Shown here: in pieces, positions 22,850 to 35,860 of the stretch
Layout: every line of letters begins with the position of its first letter
Numbering within the stretch: position 1 is the first letter of the stretch
Source of the DNA: Zeugodacus cucurbitae
Taxonomy: Eukaryota; Arthropoda; Insecta; Diptera; Tephritidae
Direction of reading: 5' to 3'
Assembly (NCBI RefSeq): GCF_028554725.1
Contig: NC_071667.1
Location: 82,994,001 to 83,058,000, forward strand
Length of the DNA stretch: 64,000 bases
Notes under the pieces: model-generated
The model's input: the letters and a program-made list of their open reading frames with translations, nothing else
The model's database searches: none
What the model was told of the DNA's origin: nothing
Position numbers and translations under genes: made by a program

Positions 22850-23400
22850 TTGTTGGTGGTGCCAAGTACAGTTTTCCTCACATGATCTTTCCAACAGAGT
22901 TGAGGCCTTCCTCTGCTTCCTACGGCGGGTACTGTGTCGAATACTAACAGAGTTCATCCATCCGGACAACTAGCCAGCGTAGGCGTTGTTTCTTGATTCG
23001 CTGAACTATGTCAATGGCACCGTATATCTCATACAGCTCATCGTTCTATCGATTGTGATATTCGTTGTGACCAATGCCAAATCCTCGACAAAATCTTGCT
23101 TTCGAAAATTCAGAACGCGGATTCCTTTGTCATTATCCATGCCTTCGCACCATATAGCAGGACGAGAATGACGAGGTACTTGTTCGTCAAGAGAGAACTT
23201 TTCTTTTCACATGCCAACACAGTTCAAAGTAGTATCTCTTGGCAAGACTGATTCTGCGTTGGATCTCAAGGCTGACATTATTGTTGATGTTAATAATGGT
23301 TTCAAGATAGACGGAATTATTTACTACTTCAAAGTTATGACAAGAGTGACATGGGAGCCAAGTCGCGAATGCGCTGACCGTTTGTTTGATAATAGGAGAT
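22850..23400 (-). mobile_element. Non-LTR retrotransposon 3' half remnant
   Basis: Minus-strand words NFEVVNN, NNVSLEIQRRISLAKRYYFE, VKRKVLS, NDELYEIYGAIDIVQRIKKQ, RLRWL and VRMDE follow the same order as the copy at 49010-49806. Stops and frame changes are present and the RT catalytic part is absent. Confidence 0.8.
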
Positions 23401-26400
23401 ATTTTTTAATGATCAAGAGATCTATAATTCTTACTCTCTAATTTTTTCACGCAGTCTTTGACATTCTTTGTAATTCTACATAACAGTGACTCTTAACTTT
23501 TTTGACTGAATTTAACGAAATGTTCTAATTATACCAAAAATACCTTCAAATAGTTTAACTATTTACTAGTTCATATTATGTCGCTCCTGTCTTCTCTAGG
23601 AGTATACGAATATGCACCTCACTTGCAACATCGCTGTTCGCAACAATTTTACAATAAGTCGCTGCAAATTGATACTCAATTACGTTGTTACTTCTCCCCA
23701 ACTGCAACCGCTCGCCCAGCCCCGGCGAATACAGCTTCATTGCTGAGAGTTATCAACATCGTTGTTGCCGTCATCCTCATCATTGTCATCGTGGTTGTTG
23801 GCGCAATGTAGATATATCGGCGCAGCTGCCGCAGAGTCGTTAAAGCCACACCAACTTTCTTGCACGAACCAAAAAAAAAAAGGAAAAAGTGGACAAAATA
23901 ATAAAGAAAACAAATTCATAGATCGATCTTGTTGCAAAGCAGTTGCAAGACAGCTAAGCGAGCGAGTGCAACACAGCTCACGGACCCGCGCGCCCCCACG
24001 TAGACATATCCACACTCACATGCACACTTGACACTCGAGCTGGTCGCTCGTGCGGTTGCCGATCTTCGTACGTTCATAAATTTTTCACACAGGTCCATAA
24101 ATTTAGAACCAATTAGCCGAGCTGAATTGATAATGGGCTTATTGGCTGAAAATTGCTAAGTAGCGCAAGCCATTTTGATCCCTCCAATTGCGCGCCGCAA
24201 CAATTGTACAAGCGACTTTCTTGTTACTTCTTGCTAGTACATGCCGAAGTATCTGCTTACCTTTATGGCGACGAACCGATACTGCGATTTCCATGCATTG
24301 CATATATTTCCACGTAACAAAACTCTGGGCGCAATAAGAGAGGCGCAGACTCAGGCACAAGCTCTGGCTGGAAGGTGAATTCTAATATCATTTAACAACA
24401 CAATTTGCCAATTGTCTCAAATCGCCGATGTATCTGAGCAATTGTTGTCATTATCTTTACACAATTCGGGATGAAATTGTCGTAGTTTGGCCATTCCAGT
24501 TGCTTTATTGCATTTTTATGTAAATAAGTTAATTTTGTTAGGTTATGTTGTACGTAAATTGTAATCTTATTTATTTGCAACATGCGGAAGTACACATTTC
24601 CTTATTCAAATGCGTTTATTTCCAGATTATCGGTGAACATGTGGTGTGTACTATACATATGTGGAAGAAGGCTTCGAAACTTAAATTTTTCAGATCGTAG
24701 ATTTTAGAGATCATCATTTGCTCTGGTGGTCTGAAATCATATTTCTTAGAAATGGCTTCTTAAAGAATTCATTAAAATATTCTCGCAAATAATCAAATTG
24801 ATAATGCCACATCTTTTTTAATACCTTTTCATCTTGGTGACGATGGTTGAGAATGTAAAGAGCTTTTGTCAATTTGGGTTTGAGTCTGTCTCATAGGGAC
24901 TTTCGATTATGTTAGGTTAGATTAGGTTAAGGGGTAGATCTTCACAACTGCAGAGAATATGACATAGACAGCTTCGACTACCATTTTTGTTGATTCGACA
25001 AAGCGCTTGGATTGTATTACAAAATTCTTAAGTCGACTATTGTCGATTCACTTCGCTGGGTTCGCCGAAGGAGTGCCTACCTGTGTTTAGTTTGGCGAAT
25101 GCTGGACATTGAAGGATGGATGACCTCTTTGAATTCCTCCAAACAGCTTTTCTCAACTTGCCTTTGCTTGATCCCCTCTAGATTATTATAATTCCAAGTT
25201 TTAAGCTCATCTGTTAAATAAATGTTATATAAGCTATGCTACTTTCGTATATCTTTAAGAGGGGCTTAAAACTTCTAGACTTTCAATTTTTGGATCAAAA
25301 TACCACTCGTCAAATCGGAAAATAAACTTCTCAAAACACCTAGAAATGGTATGAATACCAAATCATTACTTTACAATGACCAAAAAGTGTCCAGTTTTGT
25401 AATTTCTTTGTAAAAATAGTACTCATAGAAGCTGTAGCAATACGCAATGAACAATCTCTAACTGCCAATACAAGAAGCTTCCGTCAAATGATCTGTGGTT
25501 TGCCGTTGAATATTTTCGTATGCGAGAAATGTGGCTGAAATTTGAAACATTTCAATGTTCTGCTGCAATTTTAATTAACGCGAACTTCATTTTGTTGCTT
25601 CATTCGCATTCATGCGGCACAGCGAAACAGACAAATTCAATTTATTGCAAATAACAAATAAGAAACAACAACAACAAAATGCAAAATGAAGCAATACTCA
25701 GAATGAAAGCAGAAAGAGAAGAGCGCTTCAGAGTTGTGGGAAAGTAAGCAGGTTGTTCAAAAATGAAAAGCAACAACAATTACAACAACACTGCATATAC
25801 AAAGATTCAATGATTTTTATTACATATTTTGAAAGCAAACGTCAATCGATTATCTTGAAGATCTGGCGGCTTAAATCTGGCGATAATTTCGGGCGACTCA
25901 CCTGCTTTCACTCTTGCGGCCACCACAATTGCCAATATTCATCTTAAGCGCATTTTAATATTAAGCGTTTGCGGCGGAAAGCCAGCAGATCCACTTTTTA
26001 GAATGGTCACTTTTCTTGCTGATTGTCGTTCGTTCGCAGTACACATTTGAAATCGGCTTTGCGTTCGCCTCCATCAATGCGTAATTTCATTGGAATGTTT
26101 TGGCGGGATTCAAAGAAGCATCTCCAACGCTGCTCCAGCTGTCGTTGTTGCTCATTAGTGATAAATTCCACAGTTGGATGCGCGCTCGTCTGGCATCCTG
26201 TTGGCCGCATATTGACTTGATGGTGGCGGTTTGGCGTCTCGGCGGTATGGGTCCATTGGAATCCGCAGCGATTGCGTGGTAATCATTCTACGTTTCTTCA
26301 TTTGAGCGTAATATTTCATTTGCTTTTGTTTTTGTTTTGTTTAGTATTTCGTTCATTCTTCGTTTGCATGGTTCACTTTGTCGCGAACTCGGCGGTTGAA

Positions 26401-27068
26401 ACTCTGGCCGGCACCAAAAGGTATTTTAATTAGGAATCAAATATTGGAAATTGAAATCGTTTGATCCTTAGCTTTGCTGCGCTGTTGGTGGAGGCTTTGT
26501 TTAATCAAAACATAAAATTTTTATTTCGATTTGCAACATTTTTCATTTGCAATTCCCATAATACGGACATAATGCCAGAAGCCGCAGTCAAAAGTGGTCG
26601 CATATACACAAGGTATGTACAAGGTAAGGGTGGTTCCATTCAAGAGAGTGATCGGAAGACTGAAATAATTTCTTATTAAGTAAGTTGAGGAGACCAAATT
26701 AAATAATTACTGAAGATAACGGTTCCTTAGTCTCTCCGGTTTATGATATCTGGGATGGTTGTTCCGAAAAAAAACTCAAATAGTTCCCTTGAGGCCAAAA
26801 AAGCGCAGGCTGCAAAAATGTTCCAATATTTGGTTAGGATCAAAATTGTATTCATACTCTTCGCCGGTCTTGAGTTTATTTTAGTTTCACGAACACATAT
26901 TTTCTTCTATTTGAGGAAATTGTGGTCTAGTCCTCATAAAGTCTACGAACTATTAGCATTTTCGACAAATTGAACACACACATCCATCCATTAGCCTTTA
27001 TGAATAGAAGAAATAATTTTAAAATTTCCTAGCACAACATGCATGCATCACTCCATGTACGTAGGTAT

Positions 27069-27100
27069 GTAAATCATGTCAAACGACGAGTGCTGAAAAT
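27069..27100 (+). repeat. Paired non-coding block B1 (partner 53023-53054)
   Basis: GTAAATCATGTCA and GAGTGCT-AAAAT are shared in register with the partner. About 100 bases on, both also have a GCAATGGC...ACTACG word. On its own it is weak; its order with B2-B4 makes it credible. Confidence 0.5.
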
Positions 27101-28513
27101 TGTGTTGCCGTTCACGCTGCTTTTGCTGCTGTTGCCTGGCATCGTTGCTGTCCATCTCGTGCTGCCGTTATCTCATTGAAGTCATGCAATGGCTACGTAG
27201 TAACTACGTGCGGCACACTGTCGAACGCACGCACACATGAATAATGACTAATAATCCTAGAAAGTGTGGCACGGAAAGGTATCGTGTTGCAGGTGTCTTA
27301 TTTTGGGAGAAAAAAGGTTCAATCTCAGGCAATTGGTTTCGAGTCTTCTTAGTGTTAGTCTGCGATATTCGATTCAAATCTATGGTGAATGTCTTGATGT
27401 TGACTTACAAATTCAGAGCCCTAAACTCTTACCCTGTCTCGGAACTTGGAAATGGCTGATAGCTGCGGGAATGTAATGTAATGCCCAGTAAATATCTTAG
27501 ACCTCAAGTGAATTCTCATTTGATAGGCAATGAAGACTGCTTCCCCTTGTTTATTGTTGTAGGAACCACCATTTCTCGATATGTTTTGTGGAGCTAGTTA
27601 ATATTTTCAAAACTCGTCCTTAAGGTTAAGGTGGGGTCTCTCGCTTAAAGTGTTTTTTTGACTCAAGCAGACCATAATCAGACCCGTAATGTTGGTGGAG
27701 ACACTGGCAGTGAAAGCTGTACATTCACTCCGCAAGCAAGGCGACAATACTAAATAGTATTGGAATCGATGAGAGTACGCTCTAGACTACTTAATGAGTG
27801 TGTGGGATCTTTATCAATAGCTTCAGGTTGTCCAAGTAAGATCTGCGCCTAAACTTAACCTAAATTGACTTGTCCTTAAGGTTATTTGCTAAAATTTTTC
27901 GAAAACTCTTCATTAGACAGAGCTTTGTTCTGTTCGGTTTGAATATCATGTCTTGACCATTTGAATAAAGTGTGAGTTTAAAGAAATATTTACCATCTAA
28001 TCGCGAACTTAGAAGCATTCATTTTTGGCTGTGGTTTGACCACTTCGCAGATCGATACTTCAAAGTGTCTTTAATAACTCGCACGCGGCTGTCTGTTAGA
28101 GACAAAAAAGCGCTCAATTTTTTAAATGGTCAGGTGCATGCCTGCACCTATGTAAATACACTCATTATTAGCACAAATATATGATAGCCAAGCGAGAAAT
28201 ATGTACTTTTTAGTTTTAATGATCTCATGGAGTTGAGGCTGTGCGCCGCAGCTATGACCATTTGCAGCAGTATGCGTGTACTAATGTGTAATGTATTTGT
28301 AAGGTACATTTGAAGATTAACGAAAATGCCTTTCTACACCACAGGCACACCACAGCAGCCCCGTGTGTGTGCAACACCCGTTTATGTGCACTCACGAAAT
28401 AGTTTTTTATGGCTTCGGTTACAGCCAACAGGCGGTAAACATGTGTTGTTGTTGTTGTTGCTGTTAATATCGAAGGTACATATTGAGGTATGTTGATGGC
28501 AAAAGGCAAGCAA

Positions 28514-28582
28514 AGCAGCCGCTAAAGTGCTTGTTAATGTCATATTGATATGAATTTATGGCAACACGTGAACGAGATATCG
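28514..28582 (+). repeat. Paired non-coding block B2 (partner 53963-54031)
   Basis: By eye 65 of 69 bases match the partner without gaps. Shared words include GCTTGTTAATGTCATATTG, ATATGAATTTATGGCAACA and GATATCG. AAACATGTGTTG precedes both. Not low-complexity and not a repeat family seen elsewhere in the window. Confidence 0.8.
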
Positions 28583-29748
28583 ATTCGCGGCGTTCAACAT
28601 TCAACATGCCAAACGTGCCAAACTGGCAGCTACTACTAAAAAGCTAAAATACAACAACAACATATAGTAATATGAGCAACAATAGCATGCTGCAACACGA
28701 AGGTGTTGGACTGTGGCAAGATTGCAAAAAAGCTTGGAAGAGGATGATCTGCTGAAGAAGCGCTAAAAGAAAGTCAGCACTATTATATACGTAAATATAT
28801 AAGTGTGCTGCATGTGTGTTGTTGTTGTAAAGAAAGCACGCACTTAATTTTGCTTTGTTGTTCTCTCGAAATATTTATTGCCCTAAATTTGGGTTTAAAA
28901 TTTTATTTCATCAAAAATGATATTTCAAAAATTTGGACATACCAACAACCAATTTGCCTAATGAACTTTGGTGTGTCATAGTTTGGTCAATCAGGAACCG
29001 GTTTTCACTTGCTCAATCATTTTCGAAACATTTGTGTCACTGTCACCTTTTGTTGGGCCACTAATTAATGCTATTGTTTAAGCAGCAGAGGCACACAAAA
29101 CCACATTGTATATATATGAGCAATATCAAAAACAAACACCCCTTAGTGGTGACAATTGACTCAACTACGCGACTGCGCTTAACTTTCTGAGAACGTTTGA
29201 CACGCATTTTGCCTTTCTGCACCCTCTTCACTTGCCACACATTCGCTTACCATCCTGGAGTGTCACGTGTGGCACTCACGAAGGCTCAAGTGTAACGCTG
29301 ATGTTGCGCATGTCCTTCAGGCTTACAACCCCCGGTTAGTGGTGCATCACGTGCTGTAGCACCCTATCATTGTTTTCCGTTTGTTGTTGCATTGTGCGCA
29401 TTATGGTTTGCTCAGGCGCGAACATATTTTTGTGGCAAGTGATACACATGTTTAAAAACTGTAGAATAAAGAACAAAAGCATGCTTTAAATTCAAAACAT
29501 GTGATAGTTTCTCAGCACATGAGCACAAGTGCTTGTGGTACTGAAGCTCTAGCGGTCGTGTATTCTAATGATACAAAGTTGAGATTATTAGTATTCTGAT
29601 TTCTAAAAATAAAACAAAAACTTGTAATAATGAAAGTTAAGTATTCTTATCACCTTATCTGCAGCATGTGGCGTTCCCATGATATTAGATTGAGAATAGT
29701 TGAGTAACAAAGGAAAATTAAACAATAATTATGTCATATATGATAACT

Positions 29749-30505
29749 GAAACAAGTAAGGAATGGGTAAATTCGGATGTAATCGAACGTTTTATAATCT
29801 CGAAATTTATCTATTTCATTTTATTAAGGTAACAGACATTTTGACTCATATATTAGGCATAAAGTCCACTAGAATAACGAAAATTATTATTATATATAAA
29901 ATATGGAAGCTGGGAAATTCCTGAACTGACTGTACTAATATTCCCCAACGATGAACGCTTTATTTGATATTCGACGTTCACATAATATTTATTTCACTCA
30001 CACATCTTCATCAGAAAGTTAAAAGTCCTTTTATCAGGTTTATGGGGGCTAAAGCAAGTACTGACCTGATTTTACTCATTTTTGATCCAGAGTAATAGTA
30101 TTATATGAAATGTATACTCTCTGAATTTCATGAAGATACATATCTCAGAGATTAATCGATCGCTAAAAAGTCAGCATTAAAACTGAGGTCCTCAACTTCG
30201 GTATCTGAGACATTGGAATTTATAGTCCGACAATTTTTTAACAAGCAATGTTATTGCAAAGCTTTACTTTATTTTTTGATTTATATTATGATATGGCTTT
30301 TCACCCAAAAAGAGTAACGTTATGACGTTTTTATGCTAGAGGTTCGGACAGTCAATTGGATTCCAACTTTACTCATCATCCTGAGCACTTTGGTATACAT
30401 ATAATATATATATATAACTCGTCTTGTTTTAGATGGTTCAAACGGCCATCATGAGAACAAAACTGTAATATTATCTATGCAACAAGTTGCGAGAGTATTA
30501 TTTAT
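29749..30505 (+). repeat. Dispersed fly repeat, copy 1 of a tandem pair
   Basis: Begins AAGTAAGGAATGGGTAAATT and TCGGATGTAATCGAACG, and ends with GCAACAAGTTGCGAGAGTAT. Same termini as the next copy 45 bp downstream, but much more diverged inside and lacking the CACGCCC-rich middle. Confidence 0.75.
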
Positions 30506-30552
30506 TCGAAGTTAGATCTAATTATTTTGTTGTGATGTTGTGATGCTAATGA

Positions 30553-31510
30553 ACAAGTAAGGAAGGGCAAAGTTCGGGTGTAACCGAACATTTTATACTC
30601 TCACAATTTATTTATTTAACTTTATTTATATTATATAATACACAATTTGACCCACATATTCGTCATATATATTGTATAAAGTCCATTGTATAAATCGTGG
30701 TTGTGAAGCGATTTGGCCAATTTTCACAACATATTATTGGGAGGTAAGGAAACTATTACAAACCAAGTTTCATTGAAATCGGTCGAGTAGTTCCTGAGAT
30801 ATGGTTTTTGACCCATAAGTGGGCGACGCCACGCCCATTTTACATTTTGTAAAAAAAAACTGAGTGCAGCTTCCATCTGCTATTTCTTATGTGAAATTTA
30901 GTTTTTCTGACGTTTTTCGTTAGTGAGTTAACCCACTTTTAGTAGTTTTCAACCTAACCTTTGTATGGGAGGTGGGCGTGGTTATTATCCGATTTCTTTC
31001 ATTTTTGAACTGTGGCTAAAAAAACGACTGCAGAAAGTTTGGTTTATATAGCTCTATTGGTTTCCGAGATATGTACAAAAAACCTATTTGGGGGCGGGGC
31101 CACGCCCACCTCCCCAAAAAAATTACATCCACATATGCCCCTTCCCAGTGCGATCTTTCATACTAAATTTTATTTCCAAAGCTTTATTTATGGCTTAGTT
31201 ATGGCACTTTATGTGATTTCGGTTTTCACCATTTTGTGGGCGTGGCAGTGGTCCGATTTTGCTCATTTTCGCAAGAAACCTTCCTATGGTGCAAAGTTTC
31301 ATCAAGATATCTTAATTTTTACTCAAGTTACAGCTTGCACAGACGGACGGACGGACAGACAGACATTCGGATTTGAACTCCACTCTTCACCCTGATCGCT
31401 TTGGTATATATAACCCTATATCTAACTCGTTTAGTTTAGGGTGTTACAAACAACCGTTATGTGAACAAAACTATAATACTCTCTTTAGCAACATTTGTTG
31501 CGAGAGTATG
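30553..31510 (+). repeat. Dispersed fly repeat, most complete copy
   Basis: About 0.96 kb. The left end is AAGTAAGGAAGGGCAAAG followed by the palindromic GTTCGGGTGTAACCGAAC, then TATACTCTC. The right end is CAACATTTGTTGCGAGAGTA, so TACTCTC and GAGAGTA are inverted. Inside are GGGCGTGG/CCACGCCC segments, GGACGGACGGACAGACAGAC and AACCCTATATCTAACTCG. The 127-codon open frame 31012-31395 lies wholly inside and has no domain. The class, DNA element or Helitron-like, is not settled. Confidence 0.8.
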
Positions 31511-33031
31511 AAAATGATTAATCAAACCAACTTGGGTTTTTAACCAACCTGATCGAACTTATAACACATAGTCTAAATTCTTTTTATTCAATATGAATTT
31601 TCTTAGTTTAGGGATCATTCTTTAGCATTTTGTACTGAGACTGGATCTAGTTTTTTCGAAAAGCTTACAAATGGTCCGAATATAACGTTTCGGTACGGTC
31701 AGTCCTTCATATTTGGTTAGCGGATTATGTATTTCATCGTCTATACTCATTGAGGTTTAGAATTTTCGAACACGTTATCACACGTTGGAATAATTTCTTC
31801 ACTATCAATGAAAAAGTACATATATCATAAAGCTACAGACATTTAAAACCTGGAAAGCCTGGCGAATAAGTGGCAAATAACTTCAAGGACTTCAAGGAAC
31901 ATTTATACCATATGATTACCGTATTCTGGAAAGTCATGTCTGGAACAAAGTGATCTTCAAAATATTAGTTATACAGATATACATATTTACAAATTGTTCC
32001 CAATTCTTCAAATTATCTTAAATCACATTTTTTGGAGTTTAACTCCAATAATATCTCTAAATGTAATCTTTTTCATAGATGCTATCGACTAGGAGAGTGC
32101 CCTTATTACTTATACCAAGCACCACAAATGACACTTTCAATGACCCACAACTTTCCGCAATCAGATGCAGACGCTTAATTACCTCTCTCTTAGGGTAGAA
32201 ATATTGATTCGCTTTCGTATTGTTCGAAATTCACGAAATGTCAATTTCGGCGAAGCAAATTATTGAAATGTTTGATTTTCTGACAGTTCGGTTGGTGGTA
32301 GAGATTAAGAGATTTGCGTCAGACGAATTGAGTGGCTGGGACTGCACAAACAAGCAATTTTGAATATTAACACCGCCATAATGAGTAGGAACAAGTTCAA
32401 CGGAAGTGCTGCGCCGGCGCATTGCGTTGAGCAAAAGTGAATGTTTCGTTTGATGCTGTCGCGAAATGTCGATGTTTCGTTAATCAGATTAAGTTGACAG
32501 TTATCTTTAAATATGTGCCAGCTAAATTGCGTTCGTTTCACTAAACGAGCTCGTTGCATTTGTGTTGACTTGAGCAATTAGTTTTATGGGACCGGCTTTA
32601 CGAGGTCGTTCGTGTTTTTTTCTGCTTTCGAAAGCCATTTAAATGTTGGCAGAAGACGACGCGACTACTAACACACTAACTGTAAATATTAATAACCAAT
32701 CTAACGCTGCCGAAAGATGCGCCTTCTGGCCTTCTGCCAGTTAGTGAGTTGCCGCTTGAAATAGCAAATCCGCGTGGTTTGACTTGAAAATACTAGCTCA
32801 GCATCGATTACGATGCCGCGAGGCACAAGGAGTTATAGCCTTAAAGCGAAAGCTTAAACGCCCTCTGGGTGGACGTGATATGAAATTTAATATTGTAGAA
32901 CTCAGGTTGTAAATTTGCTTGCTGTCTAAGTTGGCTACCTCAACCTGCTTGCTGCCGCGCCCGTTCCCGCTACCGTCACACAGTTGCCGCTCGGTTGCTA
33001 GCGCTATTACCGCGTAGTAGTTGTTGTACTA

Positions 33032-33120
33032 TCGGATTTCTTTTCATTAAAGTGCATCACGAAATCAATGAAGATGAATATGCAGCAGTGCGCCGTTTGT
33101 TGCATGCAATTGTTGCTGCG
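33032..33120 (+). repeat. Paired non-coding block B3 (partner 60035-60118)
   Basis: In the first 50 bases 45 match the partner, with shared TTTCATTAAAGTGCATCA and GAAATCAATGAAGATGAAT. A TTGCATGCAA word follows in both. Confidence 0.75.
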
Positions 33121-33283
33121 CCACAGATTTTTTACTGCCAATTTCGCCGTTTTATCCCTTCTATTTTGGATTCGGATATGGTTTTGGTTTTATTGTCGAA
33201 GATTCGTTGGTGCAGAAAATTGTTGTTGTTGACCGCGTATTTATAGAAAATCGCCAGCTTATAGCTTGGCTTATTTCCCCTCA

Positions 33284-33316
33284 GCACATGATCAACGAGA
33301 TAAAAATTTCATTTTG
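33284..33316 (+). repeat. Paired non-coding block B4 (partner 60283-60315)
   Basis: About 30 of 32 bases match, including ATCAACGAGATAAAAATTTC. The distance from B3 to B4 is about 249 bp here and 246 bp in the partner, so the spacing is kept too. Confidence 0.7.
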
Positions 33317-34080
33317 ACCGGAGTTGGCGGCGTACTTACAGTATGCGGCGATATGTTGTGGACTTGTGCGCAGCAGATTTCTGATTTATGTGCAGCAGTG
33401 CATGCGATCTCTCTTGATTCATGTGCTGGCGTTCGAAATTACCCGCTCTGCCTTTAATGTAGCTATCAAACGGGGGTTGGTGGTGAGTGCGTGGAGGAGG
33501 CTTCTTGAAACTTCTACCGCAATAGCTTCTACAGCTCTTAGAAATCTTGTAGCGAACATTTTCTACTCGTTCGTTGTTTTTGCAGACCTAAATACATAAA
33601 ATGAGTTCAAATTATGAAATTGGTTCATTTCCTCTCAGGAAGGATGCGTGATTTTAGGTTCCTGATAGAAATAATCCAGATAGAATAAACCTCAGATGAA
33701 AATCATAAATCAAAGGATAAACTAATGTATTTCGATAAAATGATTTTAGTTAGGTGAGATATAATGCGTAACCGATCCTCTCCTTCAATAAACTTTTCAT
33801 CAAAATCTGAAATCGTCCCGCGTAATGATGGACAATCGAAATTTTGTTGGTTTCTTTAATTATTAGAAAGAGTAGAGTAGTTCCTACGAATATAGATCCT
33901 CGCGAGAGAAAGAGAGAGCTGATAAATTTGGACGAGTTTTTATGTTGAGAGGTATAAACAGACTCAAGTCCAAAATATTCTCAAAAAAATTTGAATATAT
34001 TTTAATAATTTCGATAAGCAAATTGGTAGCAAAAAAAAAAAACATTTCTTCAAGAACAAGTTGAATATCCCGTATACGAA

Positions 34081-34322
34081 GTGTGTTCAAAAAATAACGG
34101 GAATTTTCTTTTAATATGTCTTCATTCGTCTACATTAATATTCTCGCCTTCAAAATAGTCCCTATTCGATATCATACACTTATGCTAGCGCTTCTTTTAA
34201 TAGTCGAAACACTTCTCAAACTCGAATTTTGGGATAGCTTTTGGTTCTTTCAGTAATTTCATCTCAACAAAAAAAAATTGACAATTGAACTACCACAATT
34301 CCCGTAATTTTTTGAACACACC
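34081..34322. mobile_element. Mariner-derived MITE (242 bp, both ends present)
   Basis: The left end GTGTGTTCAAAAAATAACGG and the right end CCCGTAATTTTTTGAACACA are near-perfect inverted repeats. The short interior (TCTACATTAATATTC, AAACACTTCTCAAACTC) resembles the 3' flank of the 10.6-11.0 kb mariner relic. The transposase body is missing, so it is an internally deleted non-autonomous copy. Confidence 0.85.
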
Positions 34323-35564
34323 ACATAGTACTGAAACCACAAATCGCACAACAGCCAAACGTAGTCCAAAGCCAAATAAAATTAAAATTACTGCGCCATT
34401 GCCATTTACTATGGACACACAACGAATCGTATCAGTGATTGTGTGGCACGTTTGCCACCTGTCGCGGTGTCGGTGTCGGCCACGCTCTCAACCAGAGATA
34501 GCCAAGTTTATGGTGTTGCACATGGTTAAGCGTGTGTTAAACACATTTACACGGCCAATTGGCCAGCGACAAAAGAGACAACCAGGCAACAAACAACAAC
34601 AACAGCAATAATAACAACGACAACAACAACAATGTAGAGTGAGCCATTGTATGTGCAACATTTTTGATTATATCTGCGTCACCAAACGGTGGCATGGCAA
34701 TGTGGCGCGTTAATAGCCACGGCCAACGTCTCCTTCCTCCTTCTTTAACAGCCTGGCAGGCAATTGACAAGTGAGAGCCTGTGGTGTTATAGTGGTGGCG
34801 GCAGCAGTAAATGCTTTTGTTGCAAGCGAACGGCACATTGTTGCGCACTCCCAACTCAAACGCCTCCGCCAACAACTCCAGCGAAGTGGCCGGCCGAAGT
34901 TAGCAATTTTTGAGTTCACTGCAAGCGTCAATTATTCGTATAATTTATGATGCCCACCGTAGCTCTGGGCAACAATAACAAACGAGTGTAGAACGGGCGG
35001 TTGTTGGATTTGGTGCATAGCGGTGTTGTTGTTGTTACCGACTCCGGCTCCGGCCCTCTTGCGGCCGGCCAGCAGTAGTTGATGGCTACCGACGTTGCAA
35101 CCTCATTTCATTTGCCGCACATTGCCTTATTGAAGTTATCCGGTTCCCGGCAATCTGTTTCGGCGGCTTTGCAGCGTATTGTCTCTCTCTCAAAAAGTGG
35201 GGGAGTCCTATTTTGTCCATATTTGTAAATGACGCTTTGAAGCGTTACAAAGGCAGCGTGCGGCATGGCGAACGCTACAAACCGTTGCACGTCTTCGGCT
35301 TATTAGTTATTGTATTACATATTAGCTTTGTTCGGTTAGCCAGAAGCTTTGTGTTCGTGTTATTGGCGCTTTTCATGAATCATTGTTGTTGTTGTTGATG
35401 AGCTGGTTTTTATCATTTTTTGCTTTTGGACACAAATATGTATGAGACTAGAAGTCATGATGTATATAAGCAGGAGTAAGCGAATAATGGTTGAGATTGA
35501 AAACTTGAAAATCCATAATCTAGGAAATGTTCTCAGACAAAATTCTCTTGGGGATTTTAAACAA
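34323..35564. other. Non-coding stretch
   Basis: No gene. CAA/TTG trinucleotide runs at 34586-34632, 35022-35034 and 35384-35396. Open frames of 108 and 112 codons at 34285-34875 overlap on opposite strands and reflect these runs. Confidence 0.4.
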
Positions 35565-35860
35565 ATTTGATCACGTGATCCGAAAAATGTCAACAAGCTT
35601 GATCACATGACCCCCAAAATGTAAACAAAATTGACCTCTCGTGACCTTCCAAATGTAAACAAACCGTTGAGAGGGGTTACCGACCTTTTGTAGGGGGTAA
35701 TGAACTTTGGTAAGGGTCAATGACCTTTGGTAGGGTCTCAATGACCGTAGGTAGGTTTGTTTAAATTTTCTTGTTGTCACGTGAGGCCAAGTTTGTTTAC
35801 ATTTTTTGGGGTCACGTAAGGAAAAGTTTGCTTACCCTTTTTGGGGTCACGTGATACTAG
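35565..35860. repeat. Inverted-repeat locus built of CACGTG, GTAAACA and GGTCAATGACC words
   Basis: Left arm (35569-35661): GATCACGTGATC, GATCACATGACC, then ATGTAAACAAA twice. Right arm (35776-35855): GTCACGTGAG, GTTTGTTTACAT, GTCACGTAAGG, GTCACGTGAT, each the reverse orientation of left-arm words. Near the centre is GGTCAATGACC at 35715-35725. The motif set is that of the 8658-9110 array. Whether it is a folded relative of that element is inference. Confidence 0.65.

Larger units (their letters stand above)
23401..29748. other. Long non-coding stretch
   Basis: No gene recognised in 6.3 kb. A LINE tail-like piece with TTAGGTTAGATTAGGTTAAG at 24913-24932 may mark a decayed minus-strand insertion (to about 25200). 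The 67-codon minus-strand frame at 26007-26210 looks protein-like but lacks splice sites. Paired blocks B1 (27069) and B2 (28514) are listed separately. Confidence 0.4.
31511..34080. other. Non-coding stretch
   Basis: No gene recognised. Contains paired blocks B3 (33032) and B4 (33281). Frames at 32305-32577 and 33324-33599 have no domains. Confidence 0.4.

Noticed and set aside
26007..26210. Protein-like 67-codon minus-strand frame
   Set aside because: Residue mix looks plausible, but it lacks a donor or acceptor at either end, has a competing plus-strand frame, and no homology is recognised.
31012..31395. 127-codon plus-strand open frame
   Set aside because: Lies wholly inside a dispersed repeat and includes its GGAC/AGAC microsatellite.
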